Below the pieces are notes generated by a model, which was not told where the DNA came from, searched no databases, and saw nothing but the letters and a program-made list of their open reading frames with translations. Shown here piece by piece: positions 8,614 to 16,802 of a stretch of DNA of 64,000 nucleotides. The position numbers were made by a program, and so were the translations under genes. Source of the stretch: Nocardia iowensis (lineage in GTDB: Bacteria > Actinomycetota > Actinomycetes > Mycobacteriales > Mycobacteriaceae); NCBI RefSeq assembly GCF_019222765.1, contig NZ_CP078145.1:5766001-5830000 (forward strand), given 5' to 3'. Position 1 is the stretch's first letter. Every line of letters begins with the position of its first letter.

Positions 8614-9747
8614 TCAGGCGAATTCGTACTTGGCGACCGCTTCCTCGTCGAGTTCGATGCCGAGCCCGGGACGCGACGGCACCAGCACCTGGTTGTTTTC
8701 GTAGCGCAGCCGGGTCTCGGAGGTGAGCAGCTGTTCGAAGTTGTAGATGCCCTTCTCCAGCGCGAAATACTCGACGACCAGCGTGTTGGCGACCGCACCG
8801 CACAGGTGGACGTGCAGATTGTGGTGCCAGTGCGGCGCCATCCGCAGGCCGAAGGCGTCGGCGGTGTGCGCGACCCGCAGCCACTCGGTGACGCCGCCGA
8901 CCACACCGGCGTCGGCCTGCAGGATCGGGGCCGCGCCCGCCTCGATGAGCTGCCGGAATTCCCAACGGGTCTGGTGTATTTCGCCGGTGGCGACCGGCGT
9001 GCGGATCTGCAGCGCGAGTTCGGCGTGCCCGGCGATCGCGTCCGGTGTGAGCGGTTCTTCGAACCACCACAGGCCGCGCTCGCCCGCCGCGCGCTCGAAA
9101 GCCTCGATGGCCCTGCGTGCTTCGGGAACCGAGCGGTAGGCGTTGTTGGCGTCGAGCGCGAGCCTGCCGGTGTCGCCGATCGCCTCGATCGCGGTGGCGA
9201 CGCGGCGCGCGTCCTCGGCCACGCTCAGGCCACCGACCTTGATCTTGTGATCGGTGAAGCCTTGGCCCGCATTGAATTCGATTTCCTTGCGGACGGCATC
9301 GGTCCATTCGCCGTCGTCCGGGCGGTAGTAGCCGCCGGACGCGTAGGCGGGCAGCGGGGTGGTCGCGCCGCCGAGCAGGCTGGCCAACGGCAGCTCGGCA
9401 CGTTTCGCGCGCAGGTCCCACAGCGCGATATCGATCGCCGACAGGGCCCGGATCACGGCGCCGCGGCGGCCGGCGAGCAGTGCCTCCTGATAGGCCAGGC
9501 TCCAGAGTCCGTGCACGTCGTTGTGGTCGGCGCCGAGATAGACCGGTGCCAGCACGTCGTCGATCGCGCACTTGGTCAGCGTCCCACCGCTGGTTCCGGC
9601 GTAGGTGTAGCCGAGGCCGGTCGCGCCGGTGTCGTCGGTGACCTCGACCAGCACGTAATGGCGATCGGTCAAGTCGCGGTTGGACATTCGGGTCGGCTTG
9701 TCGACCGGGATGCCGACGACGCGGGCTCGGATTCGGGTGATGGTCAT
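8614..9747 (-). CDS. Mandelate racemase/muconate lactonizing enzyme-type enolase-superfamily protein
   Basis: This 377-residue enolase-superfamily enzyme should abstract the alpha-proton of a carboxylate and either dehydrate or epimerise it. The barrel has the catalytic KIK motif (Lys168, Lys170). Metal ligands are Asp199 (LALDANN), Glu230 (WWFEEP) and Glu256 (ATGEIH). An Asp279/His306 dyad corresponds to mandelate racemase Asp270/His297. The ATG overlaps the stop of the upstream aldehyde dehydrogenase (ATGA), with GAGGAG six bases upstream. As the last gene of a leftward operon with a ThDP decarboxylase and an aldehyde dehydrogenase, it is most likely an acid-sugar or hydroxy-acid dehydratase (inference). 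Confidence 0.88.
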   Translation of the reverse strand: MTITRIRARVVGIPVDKPTRMSNRDLTDRHYVLVEVTDDTGATGLGYTYAGTSGGTLTKCAIDDVLAPVYLGADHNDVHGLWSLAYQEALLAGRRGAVIRALSAIDIALWDLRAKRAELPLASLLGGATTPLPAYASGGYYRPDDGEWTDAVRKEIEFNAGQGFTDHKIKVGGLSVAEDARRVATAIEAIGDTGRLALDANNAYRSVPEARRAIEAFERAAGERGLWWFEEPLTPDAIAGHAELALQIRTPVATGEIHQTRWEFRQLIEAGAAPILQADAGVVGGVTEWLRVAHTADAFGLRMAPHWHHNLHVHLCGAVANTLVVEYFALEKGIYNFEQLLTSETRLRYENNQVLVPSRPGLGIELDEEAVAKYEFA

Positions 9748-11123
9748 CGACTGCTCCTCGCGGCTCGGGCGGTGCGTACCGCCTGGATATTGGCGAATTC
9801 GGTGGCGCCGTAGCTGCTCAGCTCCCGGCCGTGCCCGCTGGCTTTGACCCCGCCGACGGGCAGGCGCGGGTCGGATTCGGAGATGCGGTTGATAAAGACG
9901 GATCCGGCGGCGACCCTGGTCGCGAGTTGCTCGACCCGGCCGAGGTCACCACCCCAGATCGAACAGCTGAGGCCGTATGCCGAGGCATTGGCGGCGGCCA
10001 GCGCGGCAGCCGCCGAACCGACCGGCAGCACCGCGCCGAGTGGTCCGAATGTTTCCTCTTGGAACGCAACGGAGTACGTGTCCGGCACCTGGACGATAGT
10101 CGGCGTGAACCAGGCGCCCGGCCCGGAATCGGCTGCGCCACCGACCAGTACTTCGGCTCCGGCGGCCATCGTCGCGGTCAGCTGCCTGCGCAACTCGTCG
10201 CGCAAGTCCGCGCGCGCCATCGGTCCGATGTCGGTGCCTGGCAGTGCCGGATCACCGACAACCAGCTTGCCGAGCTCGGCGATCATCGCCTCGGTGAAAT
10301 CGGAAAAGATGTTCTGTTCGACGATGATTCGTTTCGCGGCGATACAACTCTGTCCGGTATTGAGGAACCTGGAACGCACCGCAGCGGCCGCCGCCTCACC
10401 CACGTCCGCGTCGGCCAGCACGATGAACGGATCGGACCCGCCGAGTTCGAGCACGACCTTCTTGACCGCCCGCCCGGCCCTGGCACCGACGACGGCGCCG
10501 ATGCGATTGCTGCCGGTGAACGCCACCGCCGCAATGCGGGGATCATCGATGAGCGGGCCGATCCGCTCCGGCGACAGCAGCACACTGGTCAGCACCCCGG
10601 TGCCGCATACTTCGTCGAACAGCCGCTGCACCGCCAACGCGCAACCGGTGACATTGTCGGCATGCTTGAGCAGCACGGTGTTGCCGATCGCGACCGCGGG
10701 CAACATCGACCGAAACACCTGCCAGAACGGATAATTCCACGGCATGATCGCCAGAATCACGCCCAGCGGCCGGATTCGGATCTGTCCACCGTCGGGGAAC
10801 ACATCGACCGCTTGCGGCACAACGAGATCGGCGCCACGGTCGGCGTAGTAGTCGCAGGTGAACGCGCACTTCTCGATCTCGGCGACGGCCTGGTCGATCG
10901 GTTTACCCATCTCGGTGGTGATCAGCGAAGCCAGCGCCTGAGCGTCGGCACGCAGTCGCGCGGCCAGCAACCGCAACCGGTCGGCGCGGTCGGTGACGGG
11001 TTCGTCAGCGGCTCGGCGGGCCGCGACGACAGCGCGGTTCAGCAGCGCGGATAACTGGTGATCGGGAGTGAAAGGGTATGTCTCGATGGGGTTTCCGTCA
11101 GCGGGATTGATCGTCGTGATCAT
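9744..11123 (-). CDS. NAD(P)-dependent aldehyde dehydrogenase
   Basis: This 459-residue aldehyde dehydrogenase is of the succinate-semialdehyde type. It shows MPWNYPFWQVFR in the cofactor domain, FTGSNRIG, the general base Glu226 in LELGGSDPF and the catalytic Cys260 in NTGQSC. I start it at the ATG read from 11123, which overlaps the preceding stop in an ATGA junction; longer frames run through the upstream gene and are not credible. In this operon it would oxidise the aldehyde released by the two-subunit decarboxylase. The exact substrate is unknown. Confidence 0.9.
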   Translation of the reverse strand: MITTINPADGNPIETYPFTPDHQLSALLNRAVVAARRAADEPVTDRADRLRLLAARLRADAQALASLITTEMGKPIDQAVAEIEKCAFTCDYYADRGADLVVPQAVDVFPDGGQIRIRPLGVILAIMPWNYPFWQVFRSMLPAVAIGNTVLLKHADNVTGCALAVQRLFDEVCGTGVLTSVLLSPERIGPLIDDPRIAAVAFTGSNRIGAVVGARAGRAVKKVVLELGGSDPFIVLADADVGEAAAAAVRSRFLNTGQSCIAAKRIIVEQNIFSDFTEAMIAELGKLVVGDPALPGTDIGPMARADLRDELRRQLTATMAAGAEVLVGGAADSGPGAWFTPTIVQVPDTYSVAFQEETFGPLGAVLPVGSAAAALAAANASAYGLSCSIWGGDLGRVEQLATRVAAGSVFINRISESDPRLPVGGVKASGHGRELSSYGATEFANIQAVRTARAARSSR

Positions 11124-11716
11124 CGACTCGCCACCTCGGTGGCGCGCGACGCCAGCCAATCCTGGAAGCGCCGTCCGATGATCACCGGGTTCTCCAGCAG
11201 CTTCGGCACGCCGGTGGCATTCCCCACGGCGATGCGCACATGCAGGAACACCGGCCCATCCAGCGACAGCACTTCCGTCAGCCGGGCGGCGAGTTCCTCG
11301 GGATCGGCGGCGCGGCGCACGGTCCAACCCGCCGCCGTCGCCAGCTCGCCCAGATCAATTCGAGAACCGTAGGTCGGCAAATTGGCCGTCGCGCCGTAGA
11401 CACCGTTGTCCAGCAACACCAGCACCAGCTTCGACGGCCGGAGAAACCCTCCTGTCGCCAGCACATTCGGGTTCATCAGCAACGAACCGTCACCCTCGAT
11501 CGCCACCACCTTCGGCACGTCCGTGTCGGCGATACCGAGCGCGACCCCGGTGGCAACGGAACCGGCCAAGCCCATGGCGTCGAGCAGATACAGATGATTC
11601 GGACCATCCGCTACCGCTGCCAGTTCTCTGCTCGACGCGGCACAGGTCACCACCACGGGCAAGTCGCCGGTCTGGGCGGCGATAATGCGCAGTGCGTCAA
11701 TGCGTTTCACGATCAC
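11120..11716 (-). CDS. ThDP-dependent decarboxylase, pyrophosphate-domain subunit (ComE-like)
   Basis: This 198-residue protein is the C-terminal, pyrophosphate-binding half of a thiamine-diphosphate decarboxylase. It carries the motif EGDGSLLMN (Gly75-Asp76-Gly77) followed 27 residues later by LDNGVYG (Asn104), the Mg-diphosphate site. Together with the upstream gene it forms a split enzyme like sulfopyruvate decarboxylase ComDE or phosphonopyruvate decarboxylase. Both junctions are ATGA overlaps, so synthesis is coupled to the partner subunit and to the aldehyde dehydrogenase. It should decarboxylate a 2-oxo acid to an aldehyde; which one is not determined. Confidence 0.85.
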   Translation of the reverse strand: MIVKRIDALRIIAAQTGDLPVVVTCAASSRELAAVADGPNHLYLLDAMGLAGSVATGVALGIADTDVPKVVAIEGDGSLLMNPNVLATGGFLRPSKLVLVLLDNGVYGATANLPTYGSRIDLGELATAAGWTVRRAADPEELAARLTEVLSLDGPVFLHVRIAVGNATGVPKLLENPVIIGRRFQDWLASRATEVASR

Positions 11717-12255
11717 GCCGCCTTACCGTCGGTCGCCCAGAAATGCGCGAGCACCACCACGGGCCGAAAGGTCATGCGCGCGTGCACTCCCGCCTCGGTG
11801 ACCACTGCCGCCCAGTCGGCGGGCCCACTGCGCCGGTCGATTTCGAAGAACGGGATCCCGAACTTCTCCAGTACGCCAGGCACGTGCTGACTGAATGTGT
11901 GGATCATCGAGTTGTACTCACCGAGCCCGCCGCGGGTATTCGCCACGATCAGCATCGGCAGCTGATAGGCCACGTTGAAGGTCGTCAGCGCGGTCAGCGC
12001 ATTACCGAAACCGTTGTCCTGCATGACGATCGCGCCGAGCTTTCCGGTCAGCGGTAGCGCGCCGAGCAATCCGGCCGCTTCTTCCTCCCTGGAAAGCGGA
12101 AACACCCGCTCGGAGATGCCCGCGTCGCCGCCGCTGGTGTCGACCAGCGCGGCGATGACGGGTGCCACGCTGACCGATGGCACGTACCCGACCAGATCGA
12201 CCTCCGCCGCCCAGATTCCTCTGGCGACCGACGTCGCATACGAGTTGGAATTCAC
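11713..12255 (-). CDS. ThDP-dependent decarboxylase, pyrimidine-domain subunit (ComD-like)
   Basis: This 180-residue protein is the N-terminal, pyrimidine-binding half of the split decarboxylase. REEEAAG (residues 56-62) holds the conserved Glu that activates the thiamine ring, and MQDNGFGNALTAL is typical of sulfopyruvate decarboxylase alpha chains. The start is GTG at 12255, with AAGGGA six bases upstream. It is the first gene of the catabolic operon. The 124 bases upstream, between it and the GntR stop, hold a palindrome that is the likely regulatory site. Confidence 0.85.
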   Translation of the reverse strand: MNSNSYATSVARGIWAAEVDLVGYVPSVSVAPVIAALVDTSGGDAGISERVFPLSREEEAAGLLGALPLTGKLGAIVMQDNGFGNALTALTTFNVAYQLPMLIVANTRGGLGEYNSMIHTFSQHVPGVLEKFGIPFFEIDRRSGPADWAAVVTEAGVHARMTFRPVVVLAHFWATDGKAA

Positions 12256-12313
12256 CGAATGTCCCTTCGCCGGACCAGCTGTCTAGTGACAGCCCACTTG
12301 GTGTCTGAAACAT

Positions 12314-12336
12314 ACTACCCATGGCTAGTAGCATGC
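12314..12336. promoter_or_regulatory. Candidate GntR operator upstream of the decarboxylase operon
   Basis: A 16-bp palindrome (12314-12329, seven of eight pairs matching) abuts AGTAGCATGC (12327-12336). The reverse complement of that 10-mer also occurs in the palindrome upstream of the MFS gene (14589-14598). Shared sequence at two promoters around a GntR gene suggests a local regulon. Confidence 0.55.
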
Positions 12337-12379
12337 AACACTCAAATATGGTCGAGAGGGATGGGATTCAGCGGGACTG

Positions 12380-13099
12380 TCAGTACACGACTTGGTCGCC
12401 CTCGGGAACGGACACCGAGACCCACCGGCGCCATTCCGCGACCAGGCCGCGATTGTCGTCGCTGCTGTGCGCGACCAGCAGATCACCCGACCGCACCAGG
12501 TGCTTGCGCATGGCCCGCTCGGCCGCGACGCCGTCACGTTTACGCAGCGCGTCGATGATGTCCCAGTGGTCCTTCAGCGCGGTGTCCACCGTCTGATATC
12601 TCGGCACACTGTGCCTGCCGTCGAGAGACAAGGTCTGCCGTAGTTCGTTGACCACCTTGGCCAGCCGGCGATTGCCGCTGGCCTGCAGGATCAGTTCGTG
12701 CAGGCGCTCATCGGCGGCGAAGTATTCGGCGCCGCCGTCGGCGGTGCGCTCCATGATCCGGTACTCGGCCAGCATCGCCTCGTCGTCGCGGCTGGTCATC
12801 ACGGCCGCGGCGCTGCGACAGGCGGGCGGTTCCAGCAGCACCCGCAGGCTGCAAAGGTCGACGATGCCGCGACCGTCCTGCCCGAGTACCCGCGCGCCGC
12901 GGTTGCGTTCGATCTTGACCAAGCCCAAGTCGGCGAGCTTCAGCAGCGCCTCGCGCACCGGCGTCCGCGAGGCACCGAACCGTTCGCCCAGCTCACGGGA
13001 CGAGTACAGGATGCCGCGCTCGAGCCGCCCCTGCCGGATCGCGTCCCTGATCTCGGCGGCGATCTGCTCGGACTTGCTGTCTACCGCATCCTGCGACAA
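12380..13099 (-). CDS. GntR-family regulator, FadR/FCD subfamily
   Basis: This 239-residue regulator has an N-terminal winged helix (SSRELGERFGASRTPVREAL) and a C-terminal all-helical FCD ligand domain. Conserved residues there include Asp/His in ERLHELIL and DHWDIIDAL, usually metal ligands in FCD proteins. It lies between the MFS gene and the decarboxylase operon, all read leftward, and probably senses the transported acid or an intermediate. The start is TTG, with AGAGG five bases upstream. Control of both flanking promoters is inferred from their shared palindromic sequence. Confidence 0.88.
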   Translation of the reverse strand: MSQDAVDSKSEQIAAEIRDAIRQGRLERGILYSSRELGERFGASRTPVREALLKLADLGLVKIERNRGARVLGQDGRGIVDLCSLRVLLEPPACRSAAAVMTSRDDEAMLAEYRIMERTADGGAEYFAADERLHELILQASGNRRLAKVVNELRQTLSLDGRHSVPRYQTVDTALKDHWDIIDALRKRDGVAAERAMRKHLVRSGDLLVAHSSDDNRGLVAEWRRWVSVSVPEGDQVVY

Positions 13100-13178
13100 G
13101 GCACCTCTTCATGGACCGAAAAGCGACGGGAAATCGCCCGTGGCACACCGTCCCCGGGCGATTCCCCAGCATAGTCGC

Positions 13179-14513
13179 TCAGGCGGTCGATACCGACGAG
13201 GCGCGGCGCTGCCTGGACCGCGCGGCAATAGCGCCGATCACAATCAGTGCGCCCACGTTCGCCAGGATCATCACGGCAATGGCGAAACCGGTGCGCCCGC
13301 CGGAGAAATCCTTGATCCAGCCGAACGCGTACGGGCTGACGAACCCGGCCGCGTTGCCGAGCGAATTGATCAGCGCGATACCGCTTGCCGCACCCACACC
13401 GGCCAGATAGGCCGTCGGCACCGACCAGAACAGCGGCTTGGCCGTCTGCGCCGCCATGGTGGCCACGGTGATCGCGGCGAACGCCAGCAACGGCGAGCCG
13501 AGGGCGAGCGCCGTGACGAGGAACGCGACCACGGAGATCGCCAAGGCGACCAGCACCGGTCGCGGCGAACCTTCGGTGCGTACCAGGCGCCCGGTGACGT
13601 ACATACCGATCGCGGCCAACAGGAACGGCACCGCCGACAACCAGCCGATCTGCGTGCTGCTCAACCCGTTTCCGACCTCCTTGACCACCGTCGGCATCCA
13701 GTAGGCCAGCGGGTACGCCCCGCACAGCAGCAGGAAGTAGGCCAGACACAGCGCGATCACCCGCTTGTTCCGCAGTGCCGCCCGATGACCGGCCGGGGCC
13801 GAGCGCGCGCGTTCGGCGTGTTCGGCCTCGAGCGTCGCCATCAGCCACGCCCGCTCGCTCTCGCTGAGCCACTTTGCCTGCGCGGGTGTTTCGGTGAGCG
13901 CGAAGAAGAAGACGACGCCGAGGATTACCGCGGGAAGTCCGCCGACGATGAACACCCATCGCCAGCCGTCAACGCCCAGTGCGCCGTCGAAGGTGTCGAG
14001 GATCCACCCGTTGAGCGGACTGCCGAGCACGCTGGCCACCGGGATCGCCATCATCACCGTCGAAATGACCTTGGTGCGTTGGGCATTGGGGTACCAGCGG
14101 GTGAGATACACCAGGATGCCGGGAAAGAAGCCCGCCTCCGCGACGCCGAGCAGGAAGCGCAGCACGTACACCATCTCGACGTTCGCGGCGAACGCGGTCA
14201 GCGTGGCGATGATGCCCCAGGTCACCAGGATTCGGCTGAGCCAGATCCGGGCGCCGACCTTCGTCATGATGATGTTGCTGGGTACCTCGGCGAGCACGTA
14301 GCCGACGAAGAAGATGCCCGCGGCGAACCCGTACTGGGTCGCGCTCATCCCGAACGTCTCCTCCATGCCGAACTTGGCGAAGCTGATATTGATCCGATCG
14401 ATGTAGCTCACGATGTAGCCGACCATCAGCAACGGGACGATCCGGCGGGTGATCTTCCGGATTGTGTTCGCCTGCAGCACGTTCCCCTCGGCACGGGGAA
14501 TCGAACGATCCAT
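13179..14513 (-). CDS. MFS transporter, anion:cation symporter (ACS) family
   Basis: This 444-residue, 12-helix major facilitator resembles ACS-family uptake systems for organic acids such as tartrate, sugar acids or hydroxyphenylacetate. It opens with RRIVPLLMVGYIVSYIDRINISFAK, and its loop 2-3 motif region runs through AEVPSNIIMTKVGARIWLSR. Helix 4 RFLLGVAEAGFFPG is typical of the family. The start is the ATG at 14513, with GGAGG about seven bases upstream. It presumably imports the acid degraded by the downstream genes. A nearly perfect 20-bp palindrome lies 70 bases upstream. Confidence 0.88.
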   Translation of the reverse strand: MDRSIPRAEGNVLQANTIRKITRRIVPLLMVGYIVSYIDRINISFAKFGMEETFGMSATQYGFAAGIFFVGYVLAEVPSNIIMTKVGARIWLSRILVTWGIIATLTAFAANVEMVYVLRFLLGVAEAGFFPGILVYLTRWYPNAQRTKVISTVMMAIPVASVLGSPLNGWILDTFDGALGVDGWRWVFIVGGLPAVILGVVFFFALTETPAQAKWLSESERAWLMATLEAEHAERARSAPAGHRAALRNKRVIALCLAYFLLLCGAYPLAYWMPTVVKEVGNGLSSTQIGWLSAVPFLLAAIGMYVTGRLVRTEGSPRPVLVALAISVVAFLVTALALGSPLLAFAAITVATMAAQTAKPLFWSVPTAYLAGVGAASGIALINSLGNAAGFVSPYAFGWIKDFSGGRTGFAIAVMILANVGALIVIGAIAARSRQRRASSVSTA

Positions 14514-14581
14514 CTCTTTCCTCCACAGCACAGAGCCAGCTGTGATGGCATGTCACCCGTGTAAGTAACATGTCCCACTTA

Positions 14582-14601
14582 ATGAGTGGCATGCTACTCA
14601 T
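14582..14601. promoter_or_regulatory. Candidate GntR operator upstream of the MFS gene
   Basis: A 20-bp palindrome with nine of ten pairs matching (ATGAGT-N8-ACTCAT) contains GCATGCTACT, shared with the site upstream of the decarboxylase operon. The rest of the 204-base gap between the MFS and folD genes shows nothing else I can name. Confidence 0.55.
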
Positions 14602-14717
14602 GCTGTGACGCGGCGCACAAGGGCTTCGCGGAGGTGGCAAGGAGAGGAAAAGTGCGGCCGACCCGGATAACTTCCGGACCGGCCGTAGTCGGGTGCGAGG
14701 TTCTCCCCCGCAGAGGG

Positions 14718-15581
14718 TCAGCGTCGAGCGTTCTCCGCGGCCACGACGACGTGCCGCATGAGCAGGGCGGTGGTGACGGGGCCGACGCCACCGGGGACGG
14801 GGCTCAGGGCGGCGGCCTTGCCGCGCACGGAGTCGGCCTCGACATCGCCGACGATGCCGCCGTCGGCGGACTCGTTGGTGCCGACGTCGACGACGACCGC
14901 ACCCTCGCGCACGTGCTTGCCGGTGACCAGGCCGATGCGGCCCGCCGCGGCAACGACGATGTCGGCGGCCGAGGTGACCGCGGGCAGATCGGTGGTCCGC
15001 GAGTGGCAGACGGTGACCGTGGCGTTTTCGGCGAGCAGCAGCTGGGCGAGCGGCTTGCCGACGACGTTGGAGCGGCCGACGACGGCGACATGCCGACCAG
15101 AAAGCGGAATGTCGTGGTGCTTCAGCAACTCGACGACCGCCTCGGAGGTGGCAGGCACAAACCCGTCGAGGCCGGAGGCAAGCAGCCCGAGCGACAGCGG
15201 GCTCACCCCGTCGACGTCCTTGGTGGCGGCGATCGCGGAGCTGACATCGTCGAGGGTGATGCCCGCGGGCAGCGGTGTCTGCAGCATGATCGCGTCGGTC
15301 GCGCTGTCCGCGCTGCGCGCTTCGAGTTCGGCGCGGATCGTATCCGCGGTCGCGTCGGCACCGAGATCGACCGTGTCGCAAGCGATTCCGAGTCGTTCGG
15401 CGGCCTTGCGCAGCGAGTTCACGTACCAGGCGCTGGCCGGGTCGTCGTTCGCCACGATCAGGGCCAGGCGCGGCGCGGCGCCAGCCTCGGTACGCGCGGC
15501 GGCGCGCTGCTTGGTGTCGGCGTTGATGGCGGCGGCGAGTTCCTTGCCGGTCAGCGAAGCGGTATCCACGCTGTCACACAT
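14718..15581 (-). CDS. folD: Bifunctional methylene-THF dehydrogenase/methenyl-THF cyclohydrolase
   Basis: FolD interconverts 5,10-methylene-, 5,10-methenyl- and 10-formyl-tetrahydrofolate in the cytoplasm using NADP. The 287-residue length is normal. YVNSLRKAAERLGI carries the catalytic Tyr and Lys, and LQTPLP, KDVDGVSPLSLG, VVGRSNVVGKP and PVPGGVGPVT are the family blocks in order. The ATG at 15581 is preceded by GGAG at good spacing; a longer upstream frame lacks support. It is divergent from the YdcF gene. Confidence 0.96.
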   Translation of the reverse strand: MCDSVDTASLTGKELAAAINADTKQRAAARTEAGAAPRLALIVANDDPASAWYVNSLRKAAERLGIACDTVDLGADATADTIRAELEARSADSATDAIMLQTPLPAGITLDDVSSAIAATKDVDGVSPLSLGLLASGLDGFVPATSEAVVELLKHHDIPLSGRHVAVVGRSNVVGKPLAQLLLAENATVTVCHSRTTDLPAVTSAADIVVAAAGRIGLVTGKHVREGAVVVDVGTNESADGGIVGDVEADSVRGKAAALSPVPGGVGPVTTALLMRHVVVAAENARR

Positions 15582-15807
15582 TAATGGCTCCGCGGCCGTG
15601 ATCCGTTCGCAGACCGCACCTGGGCCCGACCAGGCTCCGCCCGGTTTGTCCCGATGCGGCAAATAGGCCGCAGAATCCCCCCGGCTAATACGTGATTTCG
15701 AGATCACTCGGCCGTATGGTGATGACTGCTTGCCCACGGCTAACTGCCAGCACGTGCCCAACCCGTTTCATGCCGAGTATCAGCATCGCGGAAAGGTGTC
15801 GACTGTA

Positions 15808-16680
15808 GTGAAGATCTCGAGGCACTGGAAACATCTAACCGCGACCGTGTTCGCGGCGCTCACCCTGACCGGCCTAGCCGGTGTCCCGGCCCACGCGGCC
15901 GGGGAAACCGACGCCCTCTACAACTCCGCCCAGCGCAACTTCACCGACGGCAATGATGTCGCCGGTCGCGCCGACCTGCGCAACCTGATCGGCGCCGACC
16001 CCAACGACGCCGAGGCGCTTTCACTCCAGGCCATCTGGTCGCACTACGCGGGCGACCTGCCCGCCCTCGCCGACGCGATGGCGCGGCTGAACGCCGTGGA
16101 CCCCGGCATGGCGGCGGGCACCACGCACGTGCTCAACGCGATCGGCGCCGCGGTCGGCACCCTGCCGAATCCGCTGCCCGCCCTGGTCGGGCCGCAGACC
16201 GGCATCGTCGTCCTCGGCTACGGCTTGCTGCCGGACGGCGCACTGCGGCCCGAACTGGTGAACCGGCTGACGGCCGCGTGGCTGCAATCGATCGCCTCGC
16301 CTATGTCGCCGATCGTGGTGACCGGCGGCAATCCGCAGAACGGCATCACCGAGGCGGACGCGATGGCGGGCTGGCTGATCGGTCACGGGGTGCCCGCATC
16401 CCGGATCAGCGTGGAGAGCCGGGCCGGATCGACCGTGCAGAACGCGCTGTTCAGCACCAAGCTGCTGCGTGATGTCGGGGCGACGAGCGCGGTGGTCGTC
16501 ACCTCGCCCAACCACATCCGGCGCGCCGTCGCCGACTTCATCGTGGCGGGCACCACGGTGGTCGGCGCGACGACCTCGCTGGAACAGCTGGTCTCCCAGT
16601 TGCCGCCGCCGGCCAAGCAATCCCAGCGGGGCATCTATCTGGACGCCACCCGGACGTTCCAGTTGGCCACTTCGCGCTGA
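15808..16680 (+). CDS. Secreted YdcF/DUF218-family protein
   Basis: This 290-residue protein has a Sec signal peptide (residues about 1-31, ending near PAHAAG). A helical segment with repeat-like spacing (about 35-115) is followed by a DUF218/YdcF domain. That domain shows IVVLGYGLLPDG, an RL-rich helix, VVTGGNPQNGITEADAMAGWL and VESRAGSTVQNA, the usual Gly/Glu/Ser framework. YdcF relatives are linked to envelope metabolism but their reaction is not settled. I use GTG 15808; an in-frame GTG four codons earlier is possible. Confidence 0.8.
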   Translation: MKISRHWKHLTATVFAALTLTGLAGVPAHAAGETDALYNSAQRNFTDGNDVAGRADLRNLIGADPNDAEALSLQAIWSHYAGDLPALADAMARLNAVDPGMAAGTTHVLNAIGAAVGTLPNPLPALVGPQTGIVVLGYGLLPDGALRPELVNRLTAAWLQSIASPMSPIVVTGGNPQNGITEADAMAGWLIGHGVPASRISVESRAGSTVQNALFSTKLLRDVGATSAVVVTSPNHIRRAVADFIVAGTTVVGATTSLEQLVSQLPPPAKQSQRGIYLDATRTFQLATSR

Positions 16681-16802
16681 GTTCGGTGCCCGGAATCCGC
16701 CCGACGACCGTGCGGATTCCGGGTGAGTGGCGACCGCCGAGACCGACGTCACCCGAAAATCCGCTGGCAGTGCCGGGTGCGGGCACGGCAGTATGGCTGG
16801 CG

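Noticed and set aside
11120..12255. Acetolactate synthase large subunit split by a frameshift
   Set aside because: Both halves have their own start signals, an ATGA junction, no middle FAD/transhydrogenase-like domain, and match two-subunit decarboxylases better.
12648..14564. A 638-codon plus-strand open frame opposite the GntR and MFS genes
   Set aside because: Low-complexity Arg/His/Asp-rich translation, no ribosome site, antisense to two genes with clear motifs.
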